The notes beneath the pieces are model-generated. The model was not told where the DNA came from. It worked only from the letters and a program-made list of their open reading frames with translations, and did not search any database. The translations under genes were made by a program, and so were the position numbers. This document shows, piece after piece, positions 1 to 6,945 of a DNA stretch of 40,656 nt. Source of the DNA: Bacteroidales bacterium (lineage in GTDB: Bacteria > Bacteroidota > Bacteroidia > Bacteroidales > UBA1715); the NCBI GenBank assembly GCA_024409235.1, contig JAKSUA010000025.1, positions 1 to 40,656 of the forward strand, written 5' to 3'. Each line of letters begins with the position of its first letter. Position 1 is the stretch's first letter.

Positions 1-14
1 TTAAAATTTAATTG

Positions 15-86
15 TAGCGAGTAGCGGAATCGAACCGCTCTAACAAGGATGAAAACCTTGTGTACTAACCGATATACGAACTCGCC
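15..86 (-). tRNA. tRNA-Glu (anticodon TTC)
   Basis: The minus strand folds as a full cloverleaf. The acceptor stem is GGCGAGT with ACTCGCT (G-T at the first pair). The anticodon stem CAAGG/CCTTG encloses the loop TTTTCAT, giving anticodon TTC. The T-arm is AGCGG-TTCGATT-CCGCT, with the usual T54 and A58. CCA is not encoded. A Bacteroidota-type promoter lies 23 bp upstream. Confidence 0.95.
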
Positions 87-108
87 ATCTGGTTGTTATT
101 TCCGAGTG

Positions 109-139
109 CAAATATAGAAAAGTTTTTTATACTAACAAT
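109..139 (-). promoter_or_regulatory. Promoter of tRNA-Glu
   Basis: On the minus strand the -7 box TATATTTG (109-116) matches TAnnTTTG, and ATTG (136-139) sits 19 bp upstream in the -33 position. This spacing is the Bacteroidota housekeeping pattern. The rest of 87-184 is AT-rich and shows no other feature. Confidence 0.6.
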
Positions 140-184
140 AGTTTACATAAAAAAAATCTTCTTTTTTTTATAACTCGATAATTA

Positions 185-1552
185 TCAATCATTTAAATTT
201 AATATTTTTTTTGAAAGATTTCCAAATTCTAACTTCTCTTCCTTATCTGCACACAACAGCAATAGATTTTTATTCTGCCATGTGATACTATACAGTTCCG
301 ATTTTATATCATCTAAATTAGTGAATATCTTAATTTTAGATGTTCCAAAGATAGTTTGAATCATTTTTTCAGCGGCTGATGCCTCTTTTTTTTCAGTTCC
401 TTGCATATTCAGGAACACAAACTTTTCATCGGCCAAACGCATACTGTCATCGTATTGTTTCCAGAAATTTTCAGGAACTTCCCCATCCGACCCCACTTCC
501 AAACAAACAACCAATTCACGCAAAGGATACAATTCACGGATAGCCTTGATTGTTGCATTCATTTTTAAAGGAGAATACACATAATCACGATAAATATTTA
601 CCGAAGCATTTTTCCCCATCAGCTGCAATTGTTTCATCGGGCCTTTAAAAAACTTTAGTGCCTGATAAAATTTCTCCTCAGAAATCTTCAACTGTTGACA
701 TACTTTTAAGGCACCGGCAATATTTTTCATATTGTGTTCACCAAATATATATATAGGTAAACGACCGCCAGATATTTTCAAAAACGTATGATTATTGAAT
801 AGTTCATACGGATGTGTCTTATATGGTATCAACTTAATATTTGCTCCCGACTGCGAAATCACATCACAAACAAGTTCATCTTCCTCACTATATATTAAGC
901 GTCCATTTTCGTTGATGGATCCAACATATCGTTTAAACTGTTCCTTATATGCATCCAAAGTAGGAAAAGCCTGCACATCTTCCCAGGCAATACCGCTTAA
1001 CAATGCCACACAAGGCTTATAATGTTCAAATTTTGAGCGATCGTCTATTGGCGAAGAAATATGTTCGTCACCTTCCACAATAAGCAAGTTACTCGATTTC
1101 GAAAGCCGTATAGTGCTTTCCTGATCGTTTACCGCAGAACACAAAAAATAATCGTAGTCATATTCATAATAGGACAACACATGCATAACAATGGAAGCTA
1201 TCATGTTTTTACCATAACTTCCAGCTATTACTACACGCTGTTTATCCTTTGAAAATTCATAAATAAATTTAGAATATGAATAAATTTTAATCCCAAGTTC
1301 CTGGGCCTTTAGCAATTCCGGATTATCAGGCAATATTTTCCCTCCAGCAATAACAACATCTATGTCACGAGTGATGTTTTCCTCGTTCCAGCCAATGTTC
1401 TTAGGCAACAAATTATTGTTTTTCAAATCAGTATATGACGGTTCATAAATTTCGTCATCACTTCCAGTAACAATAAAACCATCATTTTGCAACGTGATTG
1501 CTATGTTGTGCAACGTGGCACCTCCTATAGCCAACAAATGAATTCTCTTCAT
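185..1552 (-). CDS. mpl: Mpl/MurC-type Mur ligase family protein with altered active site
   Basis: By family this would be the UDP-N-acetylmuramate:L-Ala-gamma-D-Glu-meso-Dap ligase of peptidoglycan recycling, acting in the cytosol. The N-terminus MKRIHLLAIGG followed by LHN, GSDDEIYEP, the run LLSGIAW and the central GEHNMKNIAGA all fit Bacteroidota Mpl-like proteins. I chose the ATG at 1552 because MKRIHLLAIGG aligns with the usual family start; an ATG at 1558 is also possible, and the upstream extension to 1609 would cover the divergent metA promoter. Key positions are changed. The ATP loop, normally GSHGKTT, reads GSYGKNM (residues 111-117). The usual AWDH reads AWED (189-192). The C-terminal DFAHSP-like motif reads DYVYSP. 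The frame is intact over about 455 residues, so this looks like a maintained but possibly non-catalytic paralogue. Family assignment is firm; enzymatic activity is doubtful. Confidence 0.8.
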   Translation of the reverse strand: MKRIHLLAIGGATLHNIAITLQNDGFIVTGSDDEIYEPSYTDLKNNNLLPKNIGWNEENITRDIDVVIAGGKILPDNPELLKAQELGIKIYSYSKFIYEFSKDKQRVVIAGSYGKNMIASIVMHVLSYYEYDYDYFLCSAVNDQESTIRLSKSSNLLIVEGDEHISSPIDDRSKFEHYKPCVALLSGIAWEDVQAFPTLDAYKEQFKRYVGSINENGRLIYSEEDELVCDVISQSGANIKLIPYKTHPYELFNNHTFLKISGGRLPIYIFGEHNMKNIAGALKVCQQLKISEEKFYQALKFFKGPMKQLQLMGKNASVNIYRDYVYSPLKMNATIKAIRELYPLRELVVCLEVGSDGEVPENFWKQYDDSMRLADEKFVFLNMQGTEKKEASAAEKMIQTIFGTSKIKIFTNLDDIKSELYSITWQNKNLLLLCADKEEKLEFGNLSKKILNLND

Positions 1553-1598
1553 ATCCATTTTATTTCGGGACAAAAGTACTAAAAGAAATAAGATTTCA

Positions 1599-1606
1599 TA
1601 CATTTG
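1599..1606 (+). promoter_or_regulatory. -7 promoter box of metA
   Basis: TACATTTG matches TAnnTTTG exactly and ends 20 bp before the metA ATG. No clear -33 TTTG lies at the right distance, so this is a partial promoter match. No SAM-riboswitch-like leader fits in the roughly 15 nt expected between the start site and the ATG. Confidence 0.45.
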
Positions 1607-1626
1607 CATGATTTTTAATAGTTGAT

Positions 1627-2529
1627 ATGCCTGTAAACATTCCTGACAAATTACCAGCGGCCGACATTCTCAGAAACGAGAATGTGTTTGTCATGACGAA
1701 CAGTCGTGCCATAACACAGGACATACGTCCTATACGCATCGGTATTTTGAATTTGATGCCAATCAAGGAGAAAACAGAAACGCAACTTATTAGAATGCTA
1801 TCGAACACGCCGTTACAGGTAGAAGTTGTTCTTTTATATACAAGAACACACAAATCCTCCCACACATCTTCTGAATATCTGGAAACATTTTACAAATCTT
1901 TCGAAGAAGTTGGAAAATTAGACGGACTTATTATTACTGGTGCTCCTATCGACCATCTGCAATATGAAGATGTTACTTTTTGGAAGGAACTTACCGAGAT
2001 TTATGAATGGTCAAGAAACAATGTAACTTCGGTTTTACACATTTGTTGGGGAGCTTTTGCCGCATTATATTATTTCTACGGCATTAATAAATACTGGCGT
2101 GATGATAAGATCTTTGGAGTGTTCCGTCATTCTGTTCTTAACAGAAACGAAAACATTGTACGTGGATTTGACGACGAATTTTTCGTACCTCATTCAAGAA
2201 ACTCTTACGTAAAACAATCAGAAATAAACGTTTGCAAAGATATTGAAGTAATTTGCGAAGGCGAAGGTATCGGTCCGTATCTAATAAAATCAAAAGACTC
2301 TAAAGATTTCTTTGTTTTTGGTCATTCCGAATATGACGCAACAACGTTGAGTGATGAATTTTTCCGGGATCAAAACAAAGGAATGGACATTGATTTACCA
2401 TTAAACTATTTTCCAAACAACGATCCTTCCAAAGAACCAAAAAACGTTTGGCGAGGACACGGCAACCTTTTGTTCAGCAACTGGTTAAACTATTATGTTT
2501 ACCAAGAAACACCTTATAAATTAGATTAA
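1627..2529 (+). CDS. metA: Homoserine O-acyltransferase (MetA/HTS family), copy 1
   Basis: This enzyme activates homoserine by acylation, the first committed step of methionine synthesis, in the cytosol. At 300 residues it is the normal MetA length. The start MPVNIPDKLPA is typical. The nucleophile is Cys140 in HICWGA, with His233 and Glu235 in FGHSEY completing the catalytic set, and PHSR (188-191) is intact. Numbering runs two behind E. coli MetA (Cys142, His235, Glu237). The specificity residue, Gly111 in the succinyl-CoA-using E. coli enzyme and Glu111 in the acetyl-CoA-using Bacillus cereus enzyme, is Asp109 here (GAPID). An acidic side chain suggests acetyl-CoA, but Asp was not the tested residue. 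A second, divergent MetA lies at 37785-38669. The gene stands alone, between a divergent Mpl-like gene and a convergent GH94 gene. Confidence 0.93.
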   Translation: MPVNIPDKLPAADILRNENVFVMTNSRAITQDIRPIRIGILNLMPIKEKTETQLIRMLSNTPLQVEVVLLYTRTHKSSHTSSEYLETFYKSFEEVGKLDGLIITGAPIDHLQYEDVTFWKELTEIYEWSRNNVTSVLHICWGAFAALYYFYGINKYWRDDKIFGVFRHSVLNRNENIVRGFDDEFFVPHSRNSYVKQSEINVCKDIEVICEGEGIGPYLIKSKDSKDFFVFGHSEYDATTLSDEFFRDQNKGMDIDLPLNYFPNNDPSKEPKNVWRGHGNLLFSNWLNYYVYQETPYKLD

Positions 2530-2577
2530 TTTTCTATATATAGATAAAATAATAGTTATTACTATTTTTCACAAAAC

Positions 2578-2616
2578 AAAAAAAGTCTGTTAAGCATTGC
2601 CTAACAGACTTTTTAT
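2578..2616. terminator. Bidirectional terminator between metA and the GH94 gene
   Basis: A perfect 12-bp stem, AAAAGTCTGTTA (2581-2592) with TAACAGACTTTT (2602-2613), has a 9-nt loop, A-runs before it and T-runs after it. It lies between two convergent genes and should work in both directions. Confidence 0.85.
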
Positions 2617-2633
2617 TTTAACAGGAATTCTAA

Positions 2634-5018
2634 TTATCCCATAACTACTTCTACAGTATTTTGTGCTTTCATCTTACTCATTGGAATCTTATTACCTTTT
2701 ACAGCAACACCATTGATAGTAATAGATTTAACACCTTTTTGTACACCCTTAGGGTTCTTAACTGTGATATCAAACATCTTACCACGGAAACGACGAGTCA
2801 TACCGAAATCTTTCCAAGATTTTGGAACGCATGGATCAATTACCAAACCATCATAATCAGGTTGAACACCCATAATGTGGTTTGTTGCAGCATAGTAAGA
2901 CCAAGTAGCAGCACCTGTCAACCATGGCAAACGAGATGCTCCAAAACGAGTATTGAACTTACTATTTGTTGATTGTGCATATACGTATGGTTCGATTTCG
3001 CGAATTTCAGCTTTTGTGTTGTATGCTGCAGGCATATAAGCACGGAAGTAATTGTATGCATTTTCACCATTGCCACGCAATGTTTCAGCGATTACAATCC
3101 ATCCTTGTGGATGTTGGAAAATAGCACCGTTTTCTTTCATACCTGGCAAGAACAATGGAGCTTTGATTGCAGAAAGGTCTGTTTTGATGTATGGTTTTGT
3201 TACCAACATAACACCATGTTCTGTAGCAAGTTTTTTCTTAACAGAGTTCAATACAACATCTGCTCTCTTACCTGTTGCGTAACCACTATATACAGACCAT
3301 GATTGTGGGTTCAACCAAATTTGACCTTCAGCACTTGTTTTTGAACCATATACTTCACCTGCTTCGTTGTATGCACGAACGAACCATTCGCCATCCCAAG
3401 CATATTTTTCTATAGTTTCATCAAGTTTCTTCAATTCTTTATTTGCCCATTCTACTTCTTGTGGCATTTTCTTCATTTCGCAGATTTCTGCGTATGTCTT
3501 CAAAGCATAACGTAATTGGAATGCAACGAAAGTAGTTTCACCTTTTTGACCAAGTACCAAGCAGTCATTCCAGTCAGCTTTCAAACCGCAAGGAAGACCA
3601 TGAGCACCTTCTCTTTCAAGATTGAATTCAATTGCACGACGCAAGTGGCCAAGAACAGTAGCTTCACCTTTATCTGAGAAAGGAAGAACTTTATCGTAGA
3701 ACTTCAAATCACCTGTTTCTTTAATATATGCAGGAATTGTATTGAACAACCACATACAATCATCAGAACGGTAATCTTCGTCTGCTGTTTTTGGCATTTG
3801 ACCTGGAGTGTGATCGAATGGTTTTACAACTGGCATTGCACCACCATTTGATTCTTGACCTGTGATCATCAATTCCAAACGTTCTTTAACTTCATCATTG
3901 ATTACAGGAAGCACGCCTAACATATCTTGAACAGTATCACGATATCCAAGACCATCACGTTCACCACTGTAAACTAGCGAAGCGGCACGGCTCCAAGAAT
4001 AAGTCATCAAACAGTTGAATGGACTCCACATATTGATTTGGCTGTTGAATTCTGCATCAGGAGTCTTAACTGTCATACCTTGAATACGGTTGTGCCAGTA
4101 AGCAACCAACTTTTCGAATTCTTTTTCAGCAACTGCGTATGAAGCGATTTCTTTCTTTGCTTTCTTACCTTCTTTTGAACCTTGACCGATACCCATAATC
4201 ACAACGAATTCTTTTGATTCGCCAGCTTTTAATGTCATATCAGTTTGCAAAGAACCACAACCATTGTCACCTTCTGCCAAAGAACCGAAACATTTTCCTT
4301 GTTCTACTGCAAGCGGGTTGTTGTATGCACGGTAAGGACCGATGAATTTTTCACGATCTGTATCAAAACCTGTTACTTCAGCACCAACCATTGTGATAAA
4401 AGTATTCTTTTGACCAGCATCGATTTTTTCTTCAATTTCTAGATGTGGATTGATACAGTGATTGATTACACCATCTTTGTAAGACATCTTCATAATATAT
4501 TGTGTATATTGAAGATTGATCAAGTCCATCCACAATTGCCAGTGGCTAGCATATTCAACGTAAGTGAACAAACTCAACTTACGAGTTTTCTTACTATTAT
4601 TAGTAAGTTTCACCATCCAACATTCATATTGTTTTCCTAGTGGAACAAAATATGTTGACTTCATTGCAATATCAGAATATTCTGATTCAATGATAGAATA
4701 GGCACTACCGTGACGGCAAGTTGTTTTGTATTCATCCAAAGACTTGCTTACAGGTTGCCAAGCGGTGCTCCAATAATCTTTGCTTTCGTTATCGCGTACA
4801 TATACATAACGTCCAGGTTGATCCATAGGAATTGTGTTTGGACGGAAACGCATAAAACGACCTTGAGCAGCAGATTTATAGAAACTATAACCACCTGCAT
4901 TGTTTGTAATCAATGCACCATAGTTTACATCACCTAAATAGTTACTCCAAGAACGAGGAGTGTCAGGACGAGTAACAACATACTCTTTCCTTTCGTCGTC
5001 AAAATATCCGTACTGCAT
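2634..5018 (-). CDS. GH94 disaccharide phosphorylase (cellobiose/chitobiose phosphorylase type)
   Basis: GH94 enzymes cleave beta-linked disaccharides with phosphate, giving a sugar 1-phosphate and a free sugar. At 794 residues, with no signal peptide, it is a cytosolic full-length member. The N-terminus (MQYGYFDDERKEYVVTRPD), NYLGD, NNAGGYSFY and FRPNTIP belong to the N-terminal beta-sandwich. The catalytic (alpha/alpha)6 domain has GLGYRDTVQDMLG, the general-acid Asp in ADWNDCL (about residue 481), and KENGAIFQHPQGW, which includes phosphate-binding positions. The overall pattern resembles both cellobiose phosphorylase and N,N'-diacetylchitobiose phosphorylase; I cannot separate these by eye. 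Arg codons near the 3' end are mainly CGT and Gly codons GGT, unlike neighbouring genes, which suggests strong expression. It is monocistronic, with its own promoter and terminator. Confidence 0.88.
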   Translation of the reverse strand: MQYGYFDDERKEYVVTRPDTPRSWSNYLGDVNYGALITNNAGGYSFYKSAAQGRFMRFRPNTIPMDQPGRYVYVRDNESKDYWSTAWQPVSKSLDEYKTTCRHGSAYSIIESEYSDIAMKSTYFVPLGKQYECWMVKLTNNSKKTRKLSLFTYVEYASHWQLWMDLINLQYTQYIMKMSYKDGVINHCINPHLEIEEKIDAGQKNTFITMVGAEVTGFDTDREKFIGPYRAYNNPLAVEQGKCFGSLAEGDNGCGSLQTDMTLKAGESKEFVVIMGIGQGSKEGKKAKKEIASYAVAEKEFEKLVAYWHNRIQGMTVKTPDAEFNSQINMWSPFNCLMTYSWSRAASLVYSGERDGLGYRDTVQDMLGVLPVINDEVKERLELMITGQESNGGAMPVVKPFDHTPGQMPKTADEDYRSDDCMWLFNTIPAYIKETGDLKFYDKVLPFSDKGEATVLGHLRRAIEFNLEREGAHGLPCGLKADWNDCLVLGQKGETTFVAFQLRYALKTYAEICEMKKMPQEVEWANKELKKLDETIEKYAWDGEWFVRAYNEAGEVYGSKTSAEGQIWLNPQSWSVYSGYATGKRADVVLNSVKKKLATEHGVMLVTKPYIKTDLSAIKAPLFLPGMKENGAIFQHPQGWIVIAETLRGNGENAYNYFRAYMPAAYNTKAEIREIEPYVYAQSTNSKFNTRFGASRLPWLTGAATWSYYAATNHIMGVQPDYDGLVIDPCVPKSWKDFGMTRRFRGKMFDITVKNPKGVQKGVKSITINGVAVKGNKIPMSKMKAQNTVEVVMG

Positions 5019-5049
5019 ATTTATATTTTATATGTTATTAAAAAGTTTA

Positions 5050-5079
5050 CAAATTTATTAATTATTTGTATTCGCCAAG
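5050..5079 (-). promoter_or_regulatory. Promoter of the GH94 gene
   Basis: On the minus strand TAAATTTG (5050-5057) matches the -7 box, and CTTG (5076-5079) lies 18 bp upstream as a near -33 box. It would give a leader of about 27 nt. Confidence 0.5.
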
Positions 5080-5116
5080 GGGGAAACAATCTAAATATTT
5101 TCAGTTAATATCTTTT

Positions 5117-5148
5117 TTTGTAAATAAAGTACCGAAATATTACTTTTG
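5117..5148 (+). promoter_or_regulatory. Consensus promoter of the nucleoid-associated protein gene
   Basis: TTTG (5117-5120), a 20-bp spacer and TACTTTTG (5141-5148) make a complete match to the Bacteroidota -33/-7 pattern. The predicted leader is about 17 nt. It stands back to back with the GH94 promoter. Confidence 0.75.
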
Positions 5149-5169
5149 CATACATAATTAAATAGAAGA

Positions 5170-6213
5170 ATGATAAGTTTAGATCAAGCGATAATCGATT
5201 CGATTGTTATTCATAAAATCGGGATGAAAGCTGCACAGGAAACAGATCCTTGCAAAAACAATTTTTACTCAAAACACGAAATTCAATTTGTTGACGAAGA
5301 AACACAGTATTTTCTAAAAAACTATTTCTCGTTGGCAATGAAATCTCCCGACACATATCGATTTAAGGAAAACAGTGCTTCCATTGCACCACTTGTCACA
5401 GATTTATTCGAACAACGAGTTAATTTCCTTGATTCTTCCATAAAACTTGCCGAAACACTCTACAACACGTTAGAAGAAAACGACGAAACCAGAAGTGAAT
5501 TCTATGTTGTTCATTTTTCGAACTGTATTGTTGATGATTTAACTGTTGACGCTGTTGGTATCTTTAAATCAGAACACAAAGAAGTTTTCCTGAAAATCAT
5601 GCAGAATGAAAACGAAGTGAATTTTCAACCAGAAAATGGAATTAGTTTGAAAAAATTAGACAAAGGCTGCATTATCTTCAATTTAGAAAAAGAATACGGT
5701 TACATTATAAAAGCACAGGATAATCAAAAGAGTGGAAATCTATATTGGATAGACACGTTTATTGATGCAAAAGTAATTGAAAACGAATACTTTAACACAG
5801 AGTCATTTCTTAAGATCTGCAAGGAATTCAACGAAGAAGTTCTTGCTCAAAATGAAACTGTGCGAAACGAAGACCGTGTAAAATTCCTTCAAAATTCTCT
5901 GAACTATTTTCAAAGAAATCAAACATTCGACGAAAGTCAATTCAAAGAAGAAACTATCGGAAATCCAGAAGTTATCGAAGCTTTTGACAATTTCAAACAA
6001 CGATATAAAAATCAATTTGAAATCGAGGCTCCAACCTCGTTCGACATTGATGAAATTGCAGTAAAAAAATCCAAGAAATATTTAAAAAGCGTCATCAAAC
6101 TAGACAAGAACTTCCACATTTACGTTCATTCCCGCCCAGAATTCCTTGAACGAGGTTATGACGAAAACCGAGGGAAAAGTTTTTATAAAGTGTTTTTTGA
6201 AGTGGAAAGTTAA
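5170..6213 (+). CDS. Nucleoid-associated protein (NdpA/YejK-like family)
   Basis: This 347-residue protein resembles the 37-kDa nucleoid-associated family (PF04245, YejK/NdpA in E. coli), whose members bind the nucleoid but whose exact role is poorly defined. Support comes from the N-terminal IDSIVIHKIGMKA segment, the conserved FYVVHFSNCIVDD block (about residues 111-123), and the later IDTFIDAKVIENEYFNTESFL region, in the order expected. It has no signal peptide or membrane segment and is rich in charged residues. A consensus promoter lies 22 bp upstream of the ATG, so the start is well placed. The downstream lipoprotein gene starts 40 bp later and may be partly co-transcribed. Family call fairly confident from overall pattern, not from one diagnostic motif. 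Confidence 0.72.
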   Translation: MISLDQAIIDSIVIHKIGMKAAQETDPCKNNFYSKHEIQFVDEETQYFLKNYFSLAMKSPDTYRFKENSASIAPLVTDLFEQRVNFLDSSIKLAETLYNTLEENDETRSEFYVVHFSNCIVDDLTVDAVGIFKSEHKEVFLKIMQNENEVNFQPENGISLKKLDKGCIIFNLEKEYGYIIKAQDNQKSGNLYWIDTFIDAKVIENEYFNTESFLKICKEFNEEVLAQNETVRNEDRVKFLQNSLNYFQRNQTFDESQFKEETIGNPEVIEAFDNFKQRYKNQFEIEAPTSFDIDEIAVKKSKKYLKSVIKLDKNFHIYVHSRPEFLERGYDENRGKSFYKVFFEVES

Positions 6214-6224
6214 TCATGTTTTTG

Positions 6225-6232
6225 TACCTTTG
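6225..6232 (+). promoter_or_regulatory. Possible -7 promoter box before the lipoprotein-ftsK operon
   Basis: TACCTTTG matches TAnnTTTG and ends 20 bp before the TTG start of the next gene. The nearest TTTG upstream is 25 bp away (6196-6199), longer than usual, so only the -7 half is supported. Confidence 0.35.
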
Positions 6233-6252
6233 CCTGATTTAATATCTCAATT

Positions 6253-6945
6253 TTGACAGACGCTAAAAAAATATTAAAGTTACTCCTATTCACAGCAATA
6301 ACACTGCTTTGTATCTCTTGTCAGAAAGGGAACAATGAAGGTACGCTTACCTACAAAATAGAGTTCAACGAACAGGAAAAAGCTGAAAGAAGTATTATTG
6401 GACTTCTGCCAGAAACAATGAAATATTATTACAAGGACAAAAGTTCTTCAATGGAAATCAGTGCATTCGGCATGTTCCGTACCGCATATATTTCAAACTT
6501 CCATCAAAAGACAAACAGTGTCCTTTTCTATTTCATGCCTAAGAAATATACCTGTGGAGCAAAATTTGGAGAGAAAATGATTGGCTTCGACCCAATGCAA
6601 GGAATTATCCTAACTCCAACAAAAGAAGAAAAAGATATTTTAGGCTTGACTGCACATAAAATTCACGTATCTTTTGAAGATGCGTCAAAGGAAGAATACG
6701 ACATTTGGTACACAAAGGACATAAAAGTCAACGATCCTAACTGGCATACGCCATACAAAGAAGTTGACGGCGTTCTGCTTGATTACCGAATTGCATTAAA
6801 AGGGATTTCCATGCATATTGCCCTTAGCGACATTTCGGATGCAGTTGTTGACAGCACAAAATTCTCCGTGCCGAAAGATTTCGTAAAAGTTGACGTTGAT
6901 TCAATGAACGTTATTTTTGACAAATACTTAGAAATGGAATTTTAA
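6253..6945 (+). CDS. Predicted lipoprotein of unknown function, first gene of the ftsK operon
   Basis: The 230-residue product starts with a lipoprotein signal: a lysine pair, a hydrophobic stretch, and LLCISC with Cys23 as the likely lipidated residue. The rest is a soluble, mostly beta-looking domain with repeated short charged strands. I do not recognise a named family, though the style resembles Bacteroidota periplasmic DUF4412-like domains. The start is a TTG: there is no in-frame ATG between the upstream stop at 6235 and the lipobox, so TTG at 6253 is the best choice. Its stop codon overlaps the ftsK ATG by one base (TAATG), so the two are probably translationally coupled. Confidence 0.7.
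   Translation: MTDAKKILKLLLFTAITLLCISCQKGNNEGTLTYKIEFNEQEKAERSIIGLLPETMKYYYKDKSSSMEISAFGMFRTAYISNFHQKTNSVLFYFMPKKYTCGAKFGEKMIGFDPMQGIILTPTKEEKDILGLTAHKIHVSFEDASKEEYDIWYTKDIKVNDPNWHTPYKEVDGVLLDYRIALKGISMHIALSDISDAVVDSTKFSVPKDFVKVDVDSMNVIFDKYLEMEF

Noticed and set aside
1559..1609. Upstream start of the Mpl-like gene
   Set aside because: It adds a non-family hydrophobic extension and runs through the metA -7 box; MKRIHLLAIGG is the family start.
1607..1626. SAM riboswitch before metA
   Set aside because: The leader after the -7 box is only about 15 nt and no riboswitch stems are present; the same holds for copy 2.
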